From the NCBI GenBank assembly GCA_030340625.1, contig JAOPHQ010005725.1:30001-94000 (forward strand): a DNA stretch of 64,000 nt, in the 5' to 3' direction. The notes under the pieces are model-generated. The model ran no database searches and was not told the origin of the DNA. It saw nothing but the letters and a program-made list of their open reading frames with translations. Position 1 is the first letter of the stretch. Every line of letters starts with the position of its first letter. A program made the position numbers and the translations under genes. Positions 1-14,300 of the stretch are shown one piece after another. The stretch is from Merluccius polli. Its lineage: Eukaryota > Chordata > Actinopteri > Gadiformes > Merlucciidae.

Positions 1-374
1 ACAGAGATCAGGAAACTCTATCCTGAGGGACAGCTGTCACACTGGGTATGTGTATGTGTGTGTGTCTTCATTCCCCAGGACAGTGTGTGTTTGTGTGTTC
101 GTAATGCATGCGTGTGTATGTATTTATCTTTCGTTCTTCCACATGCACTTTCTCTTTAGCTCCTTGGCAGTTTGATATCAGACTTTAGCGACACTTTCAG
201 ACCCACGGCCAGAATGAACTCTATCTGTGGTAAGGCAACAAAAAAAGGTGTGACATCTCACACATCAACATACACATCGACACACGCCTATCACCTTCTT
301 AATACTTATCTGAGAGTAATCTGTTAATTAGTTTTTTGTATCAAATTCATATGAAATAGCTGTCCATGGAGCAA

Positions 375-412
<38 letters not shown>

Positions 413-3400
413 ACAGGCAGGTGTAGCCTGCTGCCAGTTGTGAATAACAGCGGTGCCATCTGTAACTCCTGGAAATTAGACCCCACCACTCTGCGCTTTC
501 CACTCAAGGGCATGCTGCCTTATGACAAGGTAACACACAAGCACTGTTGTATCAAAGTTATCCAATACTTTTTGGACCGTACTCCCACAAACACACTGTT
601 TTGACTTGTGTGTTATCCATGACACACTCACTTATCACTCATGGGTGTTATTGTTGTTTTTCAGGACCTATTTGAGCCCCAGACAGGGCTGTTGCGTTAC
701 GTGCTGGAACAGCCGTACTCTAGAGAAATGGTGTGCAACATGCTAGGACTCAACAAGCAGGTAACCATCCTCTCTCTCTGTCTCTCTGTCTCTCTCTCTC
801 TGTCTCTCTCCCCCCCACCTCCATTATTGCTATACCTATTGCCCCCTTTGTTTCTGTCCATTATTATTTTTCATCCACCCTTTCTTTTCAGCATAGCGAG
901 ATAGTTTCTACTTTTTCACAATTAAATTCCTTGTTTTTCCCTCTCATTATTCTGGAGTTTGTTCGATATCCTCCATTTCTAATGATGCACACCAAGATCT
1001 ACTACTACTCCTTTATTCTTCACATTCTCTTTTTTCTTCTTTGTCAGCCTCATACTCCACTCACACGCACCACTCTTTGTTTTACTTCCTACTTACTCTC
1101 TCAAGCGCTCTGCCTTTTCTTATCACTCCCTGTTGACCCAAATACACCCATGTGAGACTATGTGGTAAAGCAGGCCAATCTTGTAAGCCGGCCCGACAAT
1201 ACACTGGTGTCGGTTTTCCCTGCTTTCATTCGCTGTACCTATAGGAAGTCAATATTGAAAAGCCCATAAATGGAAAAATCGGATTGCATTATAGAAATAC
1301 ATGATAATGTTTACAAAAATTGTATTTTTAATATCTTTTGAACAAAAAAACTTTGCTCAACAAAAATATGATACATTTGTCATCGACTGACGAAGGATTA
1401 CGGGACAAACAAGAAAAAACACGATGGGCAATTAATAAAACAATTTGTAAAGTACTGCTGAATTAAAAGTGCATGTGCAACATTGAATTTTCCATTTTGC
1501 TGAGGCTGTTTTTCCAGATATTCTATTGGCTACCTTGAACCTTCACAATACTTTTACCGTTTTATTGGTGGAGCTTACATTAATTGATGAGCATTTTTAT
1601 TTTATATAAAAACAATCACCAATGATGGATGACCACAGTTGAGTTGATGTTCTAACTGTTCTCAAAGTGAAGAACATCTAGCTCCTAGTCACTTTCTTCT
1701 TTTCTCTCTTTCTCTCTATTGTTCTTCCTTTCTTTTCTTTTCTTTATCTCTTTCTCTCTCTCTCTGTTCTTCTGTTTTGTTTTGTTTTCTCCTTCTATTC
1801 TTTCTTGTCTTGGTTGTGTGTTGCGTCTGTCTCTGCCATGCACTCTCTAGACTCTGAACATTGCCCAGGTATGTCGTTGTTCCTCTCCCTGGTCACCTGA
1901 CCTGCTAACTAACCAGCCCATTGGACGCTTGGCTCCTTAGACACGCTGATGAGCATCATCACCGTCTTAGAAATGTCAAACCGGGGGAGGGAAAGGGACA
2001 CATGAATGGAGTAAAAAAGCTAAATATCACAGGACTTGAAATGAAAACAGCAGGGTGTGGATATTGTGTTTTGTAAATAATAATGGAGTGTGCGGATGAA
2101 CAATTGGGCACACAGAGTAGGAAAGACCAGATAAATAGTGTCCAGCCCACAGCCCAGATAGTTTCCAGGAATATCACTGATAAGTGGATATAAGGCATGT
2201 TTTAAATGAGGGTATGTTCTCGTCATTACCCCTCGTTGTCCCTTCTTGGAACACAGAAACAACACTTCAAATCACTTCCAACTACACGTGAACAACATTT
2301 TATTTTAGTTCAGCAATGTAGTTCACAAGGCACTTCCAATTAAATACATTCGAACCAGAATCCATATTTCAACCAGAATCGGTTTTAACCATGTCCTACC
2401 TCCTGACCAATTGGATCTCTTTCAACATCTCATTCTTTCAATGAGTTATGATGAAAAATGTGCACATTTTAATATATGAATTTGTTATTTTCTTTATACA
2501 TCTTGTAACTCTATTGGCCACCAAAGAATCACAGATTACTTTGTTTGATATGATTACCAACATATCCTGCTGTTGGTATTTCAAGTCCTGCTGCTGCACT
2601 GCATGTGTGGATGTAGTGGTCCTGGTCCTTGCCTGGTGTTTGTTTGTTTTTTCTTTTGTTTTTTTAAGCGCAGATCCGTCTGTGTTTCACCATCTCCTGT
2701 TTTTTTCTGTTGAGCTGACATGTGCAAAACAACTCTTAATTTACTAACCAATCGGTTGCTTATAGCGTAACTTCTCCGATTTTCAACTAGCTTTGTATCA
2801 TTACAATGTGGATAGTACAATGTTTACCTCTCCTCCATGTTGCCTGCACCCAGATCTCGCCTCTACTCTTTGTTCACCGGATGATGCGTTTCGTGCCATT
2901 TGTACTACCCACATTGTAATGATACGAAGCCGGTTGACAATCGGCGAAGTTCCCCTTTAATTTGGGCACCTTGATCCAGCGAGCAAAAGGAGAACTCTAT
3001 GCGTCCAGACTCAACACTTTCCTACATTCCTAAACACAAGTTAACACTAACACACTAGTTGTTTTCTATGTGGAGTTGCTAACATTTTGAATAGTACAGC
3101 AAAATGTCGGTAACAGGATCATGTAAAACAAAACAAAAAAGAATGACGCAATTAATCAGCTTGATTAACAAATGCCTTTAGATCAGTAGGTGTAGAAATC
3201 GGTAACCTTTTGCTTTTGCATACTGATCAAGGAAATATATCCACAGTATGTATTTGTTTACTTATTTTTGTATTCATGAAGTGGCTTCAATTTGGGTTGT
3301 TCACCACTTCTAGTGCCATGACGTCTCCAACTTATTTAAAGCATTCAAAATATGAGACAATATTAGACTAGATTTGTTGTAAATGGTTTAGACTACCTAT

Positions 3401-6400
3401 GCTAGAGCCTGTTGGAGGAATGTATATTTGTTACAAATGTTGGTTCACATGAGCTATCCACAGGTTGTTTTTGGTATGTTTACTGGGCAGAGAGGCCAAA
3501 CTACTGTAGCACAACATTAGAACCCTGATCTTTGCTGGAATAATATATTATATTTTAACATTTGTATTGTAATTGTTACCCAGTAAACTTTTTGGTGAAG
3601 TTTGGCAGCGTGTTGCTACTTCCGCATTAGTTCCTTATCCCGTATCATTGGCTATTGGTTTGTTTAATCTTTAATAGCCTGTTTTCAATGTACCTATTTA
3701 ATCTGCCAAAGAGCCCAGTGTGGCGTTGCCACGCCCCCAACAATTCCTCGTCCGCTCCTAAGCCATGTCCAGCCGTCTGTCCAGCCATGCCCCGCGCAGC
3801 CCTGCATGTGTGTGTGTGCAGTGTGTGTGTGTGCAGTGTTTGTTTTGTTTGTTTCATTATTTAAATCACTCCATCCATGTTTGGTTGTGTGCCCCGTGCC
3901 ATGCCGTTGTGCTCCTGTTGTCCAGTTCTTTTGACGCGCCACGTGTCGTGCTAGCCCGCCGTCGTAGCAGCGTGTATCACTATACAAGGCCTCAAATGGC
4001 TCACAGCCAGTCCAACTGTAGCAGCTGCTAGCCAGTATAGAGGCCACCTCCATCCACCACCATTCTCACACTCTATAGTCCTCCTCCCAGAGGTTGTCAT
4101 CGGCATATAAACGTTGGCGTCGAGGGTTTAGCCTGGCTAATGATAACATCCACTACTGAATAAAATAGGGTTATTCCCATTGGTGATGGGCTAGCGTCCC
4201 TTTCATGGTATGTAATAGATGGATAAACAGACTTATAGCACCTTCATTACAGTCACTATTCATTCATTAATATTCATTGAACTGTGTTGTAATCAGTGTG
4301 TTGACCTCTAAAGCAAGTACATTTAAAAAAAAAAAAAGAGTCTATCCTGCACACACTATTAAATCACATATGTTGATATTAGAGCAATATTTATATTAAA
4401 ATGAAAAGTAAATGAATAAGAAGAAATATTTTACCTAAAACATATTTCCTAATTGTCAAAAAGTAGTGGCAAATGTCTGATACTTTAATTTGTAAACATA
4501 AATTGAGCAATTATCCATGCCTGGGATTTAAATTCATAGCTTCTAAAATATGTCCTTTCATCTCCCTCTTCAGCCCTCATTCTGTTTGTATTGTTTGCTT
4601 CCTTTCATCTTATCATACATCTCTAGCCTCCATCTCTCTTTCATCAAGTAATGGTAGTAATCTAATAGGTAGGTAGGCAGATAAAGACAAGCATAGGGAA
4701 CTTTTAATTGAAGGCTGTTTTTTAAGTTGGCATGGCATTTTGTTTATGAAGTGATTTAATGATTCTCTTGTTTAACTTTCTTTCTCCTCTCCTCCTTCCT
4801 TCCCGTCTCTCCCCTCCATCCATGCTTTTGTTTCATTTATTTGTTTAAATACCCCTTCCCTCTCCCGCTCTTTTTCACACTGTTGCACTAATTGCACACT
4901 AATACGTCTCACCGACGTATACCATGACTCGCCCCCCCACACTAAACCGTTCCTCTCCACCCTACTCTTCTTAACACCATCCCTCCACCCCACCCTTCTC
5001 CACCCACACCCATCTCCACCCCTACACCAACCCCACCATCTTCTTTATTCCACCATCTTCACCACCCATCTCCAACCCTAACCCCACCCCAACATCTTCT
5101 TCACTCCACCACCCATCTCCTCCCCACCACCATCTCCACCCCACTATCTTCTCTACTCCACCATCTTCTCCAACCACCACCCATCTCCACCCCTACACCC
5201 ACCCCACCATCTTCTCCACCCACCACACATCTCCACCCCACCATCTTCTCCACCCCACCACTATCTCCACCCCTACCCCCACCCCACCATCTTCTCTACT
5301 CCACCATCTTCTCAACCCACCACCCATCTCCACGCCACCATTATCTCCACCCCACCACCCATCTCCACCCCACCATCTTCTCCACTCCACCACCACCTCA
5401 CACCCTCCACGCTCCCTCCCCCCCAGCACAAGCAGCGATGCCCAGTGCTGGAGGAGCAGCTCGTAGACCTGGTGGTGTACGCCATGGAGCGCTCGGAGAC
5501 GGACGAGCACTTTGACGCTGACGTCGGCGGCACCAGCCAGCTGCTGTGGCAGCACCTCTCCTCGCAGCTCATCTTCTTCGTGCTCTTCCAGTTCGCCAGC
5601 TTCCCTCACATGGTGCTCTCCCTGCACCAGAAGGTAAAGGGTTCGCCGATCATGATAAAACGATGACTTAAGTTGCGCTCTGGAAACTTGTTATATATGA
5701 AAATAATCGTTGCAGCCCCAATCACCTGCCTGTTGAGATATTACCTTCCTCTGTGTGTGCGTGTGTGTTCCTTGGTCTGTATTTGTATTCCTGATCTCCT
5801 CCTATTGATCAGATTGTTCTGAGATTTTGTTTTTTTACCCAGCTTGCAGGCAGAGGTCTGATCAAGGGCAGGGACCACCTGATGTGGGTGCTGCTCCAGT
5901 TCATCTCAGGGAGCATCCAGAAGAACGCCCTGGCCGACTTCCTTCCAGTCATGAAGCTCTTTGATCTGCTGTATCCCGAGAAAGAAGTAAGTGTGTGTGT
6001 GTGTGTGTGTGTGTTTTGACACACAAAAAATAGATTACATTCTTATCGTCTTCCCTCCGCTCTCTCTCTCCATCTCTCTCTCCCAGTGTATTCCGGTCCC
6101 TGACATTAACAAGCCTCAGTCCACTCACTCCTTCGCCATGACGTGCATCTGGATCCACCTGAACCGCAAGGCCCAGAACGACAACTCCAAGCTGCAGATA
6201 CCCATCCCACACTCGCTGAAGCTCCACCACGAGTACGTACCTCTCACACACTCGCTGAAGCTGCACCATGAGTAACTACGCCTCACATTGTTTTTGATTT
6301 GAATAGATCAAAATTAACTGTTTGGAGAACGCACCCCTAATCAAGCAGGGCCACCCAATGGTGAAAACTATAGTAGTAATGTTGTGCTGTATATAGTAGC

Positions 6401-7224
6401 ATTATTGTGCTACAGCAGTATTATTGTGCTGTGTTCCAGTGTCTCAGTCTGTAGGACTTGCCAATGCAGATTCTGACATTCATTTATTCATTCATTCGGT
6501 GGGCTGAAGTTAATCTTGCTCAAGGATGCCTACTACAGGTAAACTGTAGTACATTTGGGCTACAAACCCAGAACCTTTCAGCTGGGAGTCAAACACATTC
6601 TTTATTTTAACCAAAAGAGGGCCCCTATTTTATCACCAGGGGTGTGATTATCCATTATAAGCCCTTTCATAATCTGCCCTCTAGTGTCATCACAAGTGGG
6701 AGTGTCCGCCCAGATGTATGATGGATAGATAAGCCTACCAATTTCAGTTACAGTCCACCTGGTAGGCTGGTAGACTGATCTAGCCATCATACATCTGGGT
6801 GGACTTGTGACGCCACTAGAGAGTAGATTTTGAAACGGCTTGTAATGGCTATTCACACTCACACCTGGTGGTAAAATAGGGGCCTCTAAGCTAAACACAA
6901 GTATAAATGCACCAGAAACAAGCTCTCTTGCCCCTCTCTCACCCTATCTCTCCCCCCTCTCCGCCCTCTAGGTTTCTGCAGCAGTCGCTGCGCAACAAGT
7001 CCTTGGGCATGTTGGACTACAAGATCGCCCTGCTGTGTAATGCCTACAGCACCAACTCGGATTGCTTCACGCTGCCCATGGGCGTCCTGGTGGAGACCAT
7101 CTACGGCAACGGGTCCATGCGCACCAACCTGCCCGGCACCAACTGCATGGCGTCGGGCTCCGTCTCCCCGCTGCCCATGAACCTGCTGGACTCCCTCACC
7201 GTGCACGCCAAGATGAGGTGGGGG

Positions 7225-7269
<45 letters not shown>

Positions 7270-7572
7270 TGCGCGTGCATCTCTGTGGTTTTAAGTTGTT
7301 CCTTTTGGGAACTAGGTATTTCATATGCATTTATTGTTGATATATTGATGTTTCATTTCTATTTTTGTTTATTTTTCTAAAATGTATGGTATCATTTTCA
7401 TTGTGTTTTGTGTTCTGGATTCTCTGTTTTTTTCTCTCTATATTCTCTCCCTACATTTAATTCAAGGGGCTTTAGAAGGCATGGAAAATGTATATTTACA
7501 TTGCCAAAGCACATAAAATAAGTGAATTACAAAAAATACAATAACAAGTATGTCTGTATAGCATGTACAGCG

Positions 7573-7630
<58 letters not shown>

Positions 7631-8492
7631 TCTCTCGGTGTCTCTGTGTGTCTCTCTGCCTCCCTTCATATCTGTGTGTCTGTGTTTTTGTTTGTGCTCT
7701 TCCAGTCTGATCCACAGCATTGCCACCCGCGTGATAAAGCTGGCCCACGCCAAGACCAGCATCGCCCTGGCTCCGGCCCTGGTGGAGACCTACAGCAGAC
7801 TGCTGGTCTACATGGAGATAGAGTCGCTGGGCATCAAGGGCTTCATCAGTAAGTTCACCGGGCCGCCGTGTCTCATGCATACACATAAAAACGCACACGC
7901 ATAAAACAGCATTTAGGTTCAACCTTTATGAATAATAGAATGTATTGACATATTGGTAAATATTGCAAATGAAATGCCAATGTTGATGTAATAATTATTT
8001 TCATGAAGAATTGGAATCGTGTTTGCTATATATAATGGGTATACGTAGGATTTTTGCTGTGTGCACACACACACACACACACACAGAATCGCAGAGAAAA
8101 GAGCTAGAACCTTTCAAATCTTTAAAACCATTGTGTTTCTACTTCCTCTATGCCTTGCCTATTTGGGGTATTTTAACACAAAGCTACTTTTCTCTCTCGT
8201 TGTTTTGTTGTTTCATGAGTCCAATATAACCCTATGATGTATGATAATAACGACAATGCATTTGTTCAGGCCAGCTGCTGCCCAACGTGTTTAAGTGCCA
8301 CGCATGGGGCATCCTGCACACGCTGCTGGAGATGTTCAGCTACCGGATGCACCACATCCAGCCCCACTACCGTGTCCAGCTGCTCAGCCACCTGCACAGC
8401 CTGGCCGCTGTGCCCCAGACTAACCAGAACCAGCTGCACCTCTGGTACTTAGGAGGGCATGCACGCGCGCGCACACACACACACACACACGG

Positions 8493-8554
<62 letters not shown>

Positions 8555-11262
8555 GCGCAAGCACATACACACACTCACGCACATACATGCACACACACAC
8601 ACACACAGAGTCTCCTTTGCTGTTTTTATCCTTTCCCTGTCCCACTTTTCTTCTTGGATTTTCCCCCAGGAACATTCATTGTGCAATTCGCACCATTGTT
8701 TTGTTGATATCAGAAGACATAGTTTACAGGCGTAAAGGTAACATTTCTTTTTTTTGTTTTTGTTGTATTCTATTGCCCTCTCTCTGTCTCCTCCTAGTGT
8801 TGAGAGCACTGCACTGCGGTTGATCACGGCCCTGGGTAGTTCTGAGGTGCAGCCCCAGTTCACGCGCTTCCTCAACGACCCCAAGACGGTCCTGTCAGCA
8901 GAGTCGGAGGAGCTGAACCGAGCTCTGATCCTCACGCTGGCCAGAGCCACACATGTTACAGGTAGCTAACGCACTCTACTCTGACTGGACTGCTGTCCTC
9001 TTTGGTTTTTAACAGTTTCCTGTTTTTTTTCTGGCTGGGTCAACTTTTAGTTAAAGTACAATACAATTTTTTTTTAAATGTGCTCTAAAACACATTCTGT
9101 CATGTAGACGCTAACCTGAAGGCTACAGGGGTCTAGGTTAATCGCTCCGGCTCTGCAGCAGTGTAGATGAATCTCATGTTAAATCTCAAAAAGCGAGCCA
9201 CGCTTTTTCAGGGTGGGTGGGGTTTGGTGAGAGCAAGGAGAAGGAGGGGTTTCATCTAGACCAGGCATTCCCAAAGTGTGGTGCGCGCACCCCCAGGGGT
9301 GCGCAAGCTACGACCAGGGGGTGCGCGAGAGGAAAAATGTAATGGCGGTCTGGTGTAATATTACACAATTACAGCGCTGTTTTTTAAGTGGGATTTTTCC
9401 ATACAATAAAAAAACATGAACAGTAAACATTTCCTTTGTAATCCCTTTTATTTTAAATAAAAAACTATAATTTCTTAGTTTTTGATAGCAACGTTCTTAT
9501 TTTCCTCCGCGGCGCTGCGCCGCGACGGGCTCTGGGTCGGCTTGGAAGGGTTCGGGGGCTTCCCGGGGCCGCGGACGCAGTATCTCGCTGCGCCTTCCTC
9601 TCCCCCCTCACGGGGGTTGGGGACGGGGCCCCCTCGCCCCCGGCGTGACTGTCGACCGGGGCGGACTGTCCTCAGTGTGTCCCAACCGCGTCGCGTCGTT
9701 CAGGGCGGGGATCCGGCTCACGTACAACTGGCGCAAGGGGTCGGCGGCGATGTCGGCTACCCACCCGACCCGTCTTGAAACACGGACCAAGGAGTCTAAC
9801 GCACGCGCGAGTCAGAGGGTCCTACGAAACCCCGCGGCGCAATGAAAGTGAGGTCCACGGTCATTTAATAGGCCTATTGCTGCAATTTTTCTTTTACGCG
9901 GCTGAAAATAACCGTAGGCGTGCTTTCTGTCACTGAGCCGTGTCTGTCACTCATCCTCTTAAAAGTGGAAACTTGTGCGTAGCTTTGTTGCATTATATTG
10001 AAACTTTGATGGTGTTATTGTCATGCGTGTTCTGGTTATTTGCGCATGATTAAACATGTCTTTATATGGCGATAAAACAAAGCTTTTTTTTTTTTTTTTT
10101 TGCGGTGGGGATTGGGGGTGCGCCAACCCGGTTGGGATGTAGAAGGGGGTGCGCAGGAAAAAAAGTTTGGGAACCGCTGATCTAGACTGAAGCTGGCTTG
10201 AAATTGCAAATCTGGCATATTGTACCTTTAGGCCTGCTTTCTTTTTCTCCATTTTATTTTAGTTGGTCCCCTCCTTCTTTTCTTCCTTCCTTCCCTTTTT
10301 CCTTCCACTCTCCCTCCTTCCCTTTCTTCCCGCCTTCCTTATTCTACATAGTTACTGTGGATGACTTACGTTTTTGTGTGTGTTTGTGTGTGTAGATTTC
10401 TTCACAGGCTCTGACTCCATCCAAGGCACCTGGTGCAAAGACATCCTCCAGACCATCATGACCTTCACACCGCACAACTGGGCCTCACACACACTGTCCT
10501 GCTTCCCCGCTCCGCTGCAGGTACACACACACACACACACTATCATCCTCACAAACCGTAATCTATTCTTCTCTATTAAGTCTTACATATTTTGACAAAC
10601 ACCAGCCCGCTTCAAAGATCTCCCCTCTGTCTTTCTGTCTGTCTGTCTGTCTCTCTCGGTCTCTGTCTCTCTCTGCCTCTGTCTCTGTCTTTGTCTGTCT
10701 GCTCTCTCTCTGGCTATCTACCTATCTCTCTCTCTGTCTCTCTCAGGCGTTCTTCAAGCAGAACAACGTGCCCCAGGAGTCCCGTTTCAACCTGAAGAAG
10801 AACGTGGAGGAGGAGTACAGGAAGTGGAAGTCCATGTCCAACGAGAACGACATCATCACCCACTTCTCCCTGCAGGGCTCGCCGCCCCTCTTCCTGTGTC
10901 TGCTGTGGAAGATGCTGCTGGAGACGGACCACATCAACCAGATAGGATTCAGGTGGGCCGGCGCGGCGGGACTATCATGATCCCACGCACACACACACAC
11001 ACACAGTGAATGCGCTGTACAGAGACATTTCCGCTACAGGTATCTATAGGCAGGTTATAGGCAGACTTTGCACTGCGACAACTGGGCAGAGTGCAGCGTA
11101 GCCATTTCTGTATTTAGCGGTAGTGCAAAGCTACAGTAGATGCGTAACATTTCAAAGTGCTTTCTAAATTCCAACACGATGGTTCACCTCAACTTAATCA
11201 CATTTCGTTATGTGCAATGAAAAACAAGTTGATTTTGATTCTGGTTGAGGAACATTTTTTAC

Positions 11263-11302
<40 letters not shown>

Positions 11303-14300
11303 CGTGCGTGGGTGCTTTTTGTCTCAGGGTGTTGGAGCGGATCGGGGCTCGTGCGCTGGTGGCCCACGTGCGCACGTTTGCGGACTTCCTGGTCTACGAG
11401 TTCTCCACGTCGGCTGGGGGTCAGCAGCTCAACAAGTGTATCGAGATCCTGAACGACATGGTCTGGAAGTACAACATCGTCACCCTGGACAGACTCATTC
11501 TGTGTCTGGTGAGACACACACAAACACACCTATACACACGTATTTATCGTGGTATGATGGTACAGATACCTTATTTGACTGCTTGAGTGTCTTGGTTTTA
11601 GAAGAACGCCAGATTCACGTAAACCTTTTGACAACAATTTAATGTATTTATTCACAATATTTACATTTACATATTTACTTTTTACTTTGCATTTTGAAAG
11701 TCGCTTCGCATTTTGCAAATGCAAAATGACTTAGAAGTGAGGCTGAGAACCATCGAAGCATACAGTAAAGAATCTGAGGGAACTCTACAAACTAAATATT
11801 GAATTTAATAATGGAAGCGCTTGGTAATGTTGTTTGAGTTTACTCTGCATTAAAATAATTATTCAAAACATTCCCCTCTGTTGTGTAATCTCACATGTAA
11901 CTTTTATCTTATCTCCTTGAGTGACTAATTCTCTCTCTCCCTCTGCCTCTCCCTCCATCTCTTTCTCTATCTCCATCTCTTTCCCTATCTCTCTCGCTCA
12001 TCCTCCCGCAGGCGATGCGCAGCCATGAGGGCAACGAGGCCCAGGTGTGCTACTTCATCATCCAGCTGCTGCTGCTGAAGCCCAACGACTTCCGGAACCG
12101 AGTCAACGACTTCGTCAAGGAGAACGCTCCAGAGCACTGGCTGCAGAACGACTGGCACAGCAAGCACATGAGCTACCACAAGGTATACGGCAGTGCTGGC
12201 ACACTGGGCCCTCTCTCTCTCTCACACACACACAACACACGCACAGGGGCGGAGGCAAGGCAGATATAACGACCGTTTTTATTTTATTTTTTTGCCTAGT
12301 CAGGAAAATACACTCAACATTCACATATCGCATAATAACACGTATACATTCACTACACTATTATCATCATTGTGTGTTCGTTTTGCTGCTCTGCGTGCAC
12401 TGGGTTTATTTAAATAGTGGTTTCTGGTTGGGTGTACCCGTTTTGCTAACTATGGACTTTTATTGTAGTTGTCCATTTGATTTAAGTATTTTTCCTTTTT
12501 CTGAAAATTAAGGATTAGCTCTTTGACGATTACCTGTTCGACGTAATGTTGACTTTGTTTTCGCTAAATCTATACAGTAACAGTCCACTACTAAGAGAAT
12601 GCATCTAAATACCAACACAACAGCTTGCCTCCGATCATCATTCAAGCAGCAAATACTGTTAACTGTTAACTATAACTATTAACTCAAATCTCAACTTATC
12701 TCTCGTATCCCATTCAAAGAAATACCCGGAGAAGTTGTACTTCGAGGGTCTGGCGGACCAGGTGAGCCCGCCCATGCAGCTGCAGCCCCACTACCTGCCC
12801 ATCTACTTCGGCAACGTGTGTCTGCGTTTCCTGCCCGTCTTCGACATCGTCATCCACCGCTTCCTGGAGCTCATCCCCGTCTCCAAGTCCCTGGAGACCC
12901 TGCTGGACCACCTGGGAGGACTGTACAAGTTCCACGGTGGGTGGGGGGGGTGTAAAAGAGAGTTGGCAAAAGGAAGATGTGGTTGTCTTAAGCTGAATTT
13001 ACTGTTTGGAAGTGTAATTTTGTCTTCATCTTCCTTCCTGTCTTATATGTATAAAACAATTGTGTGCGTGTGCAGACCGCCCTGTGACGTACCTGTACAA
13101 CACGCTGCACTATTACGAGCGCCACCTGAGGGAGAGAACCAACCTGAAGAGGAAGCTGGTGCATGCCATCATGTCTTCACTGAAGGTAGGACAATCACTC
13201 TAGTTCAATAACCTATGGACCCATAACCCTGGATAATTGCGAAATAAACCCCGACAGGGTGATGCAGGACCCAGACGCGAAGTGCATATTACATGGCTAC
13301 TTAGTAAAGAAATCAATAATTTGACCCACAATATCAGAAAAAATGTATTATTAAAGATTTATTGCCTCCGCTAAAAAAAAAAGGTTAGTCTACGGTTGGA
13401 AATAGCGTCCATAGCGACGGTCTGTTATTCATAGCAGCGGTCTGCTATTCTACAGTAGTAACTGTAGAATGATGTAATTGACCAATCAGAATCGAGTGTT
13501 CAGGCTATATGTTCAGGTATAGGCTGTAACCCTAACCTGCTCCTTAATGACATCTACCTGACTGTAGGCTGTAACCCTAACCTGCTGCTTAATTAAATCT
13601 ACCTGAATATAGGCTGTAGTGTAACCCTAACCTGCTCCTTAATGACATCTACAACTCACTGTTGTTTTGGATGAAATAATCTGCTAAATGTACCACTAGT
13701 AAAGCAATAAGTGATGATACTGCTATTGGTATTCAGCGGCACTATGGCATATCATTCTGGGTCTGCTTCGCTCCAGGACAACCGTACTCCGGGATGGTGT
13801 CTCAGCGAGACGTACATCAAGTTCGGCATGAGCGCCCGCGAGGACATCGCGTGGATCCCCGATGACACCTACTACTGCAAGCTCATTGGGCGGCTAGTGG
13901 ACAATATCCTTTTATATACTCTCACCTCATCGGTGCAACAGCATTAATAGCTAAACCTAGATTTAATCCAAGTTAAAATTGAATCGAGGTTGGCGCAACC
14001 CACCCTAAATTTAGACAAATGAAACCTGGGTTTTAATTTAAGCAGAAGACCTTTGGTGAAACTTCCTTCTATGGTGATCTTTGCCCTTTCTTAACACTGT
14101 CTCCACCTATGGCGGGGAAATCCCCGGGTCCCTTCCCCAACTGTGACTGGAGGTTCAACGAGTTCCCCAACCCGGCGGCCCACGCGCTGCACGTCACCTG
14201 CGTGGAGCTGATGGCACTGACGGTGCCCGGGAAGGATGTGGGCAACGCCCTGCTCAACGTGGTGCTGAGGAGGTAGGATACACACGCATAGGAACACACG

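Larger units (their letters stand above)
761..5426 (+). other. med23: Large med23 intron region with repeats
   Basis: Apart from the microexon at 1851-1868, I see no further exon in this 4.7-kb interval. It holds CT-rich tracts around 770-812 and 1700-1790, AT-rich unique sequence, an inverted-repeat MITE at 2769-2951, and a long pyrimidine-rich minisatellite from about 4985 to 5405. Open frames here are low-complexity and lack homology I recognise. Confidence 0.7.

Noticed and set aside
9482..9845. Short open frames on both strands in the GC-rich zone
   Set aside because: The DNA is 28S rRNA-derived; the frames result from high GC content and do not encode proteins.
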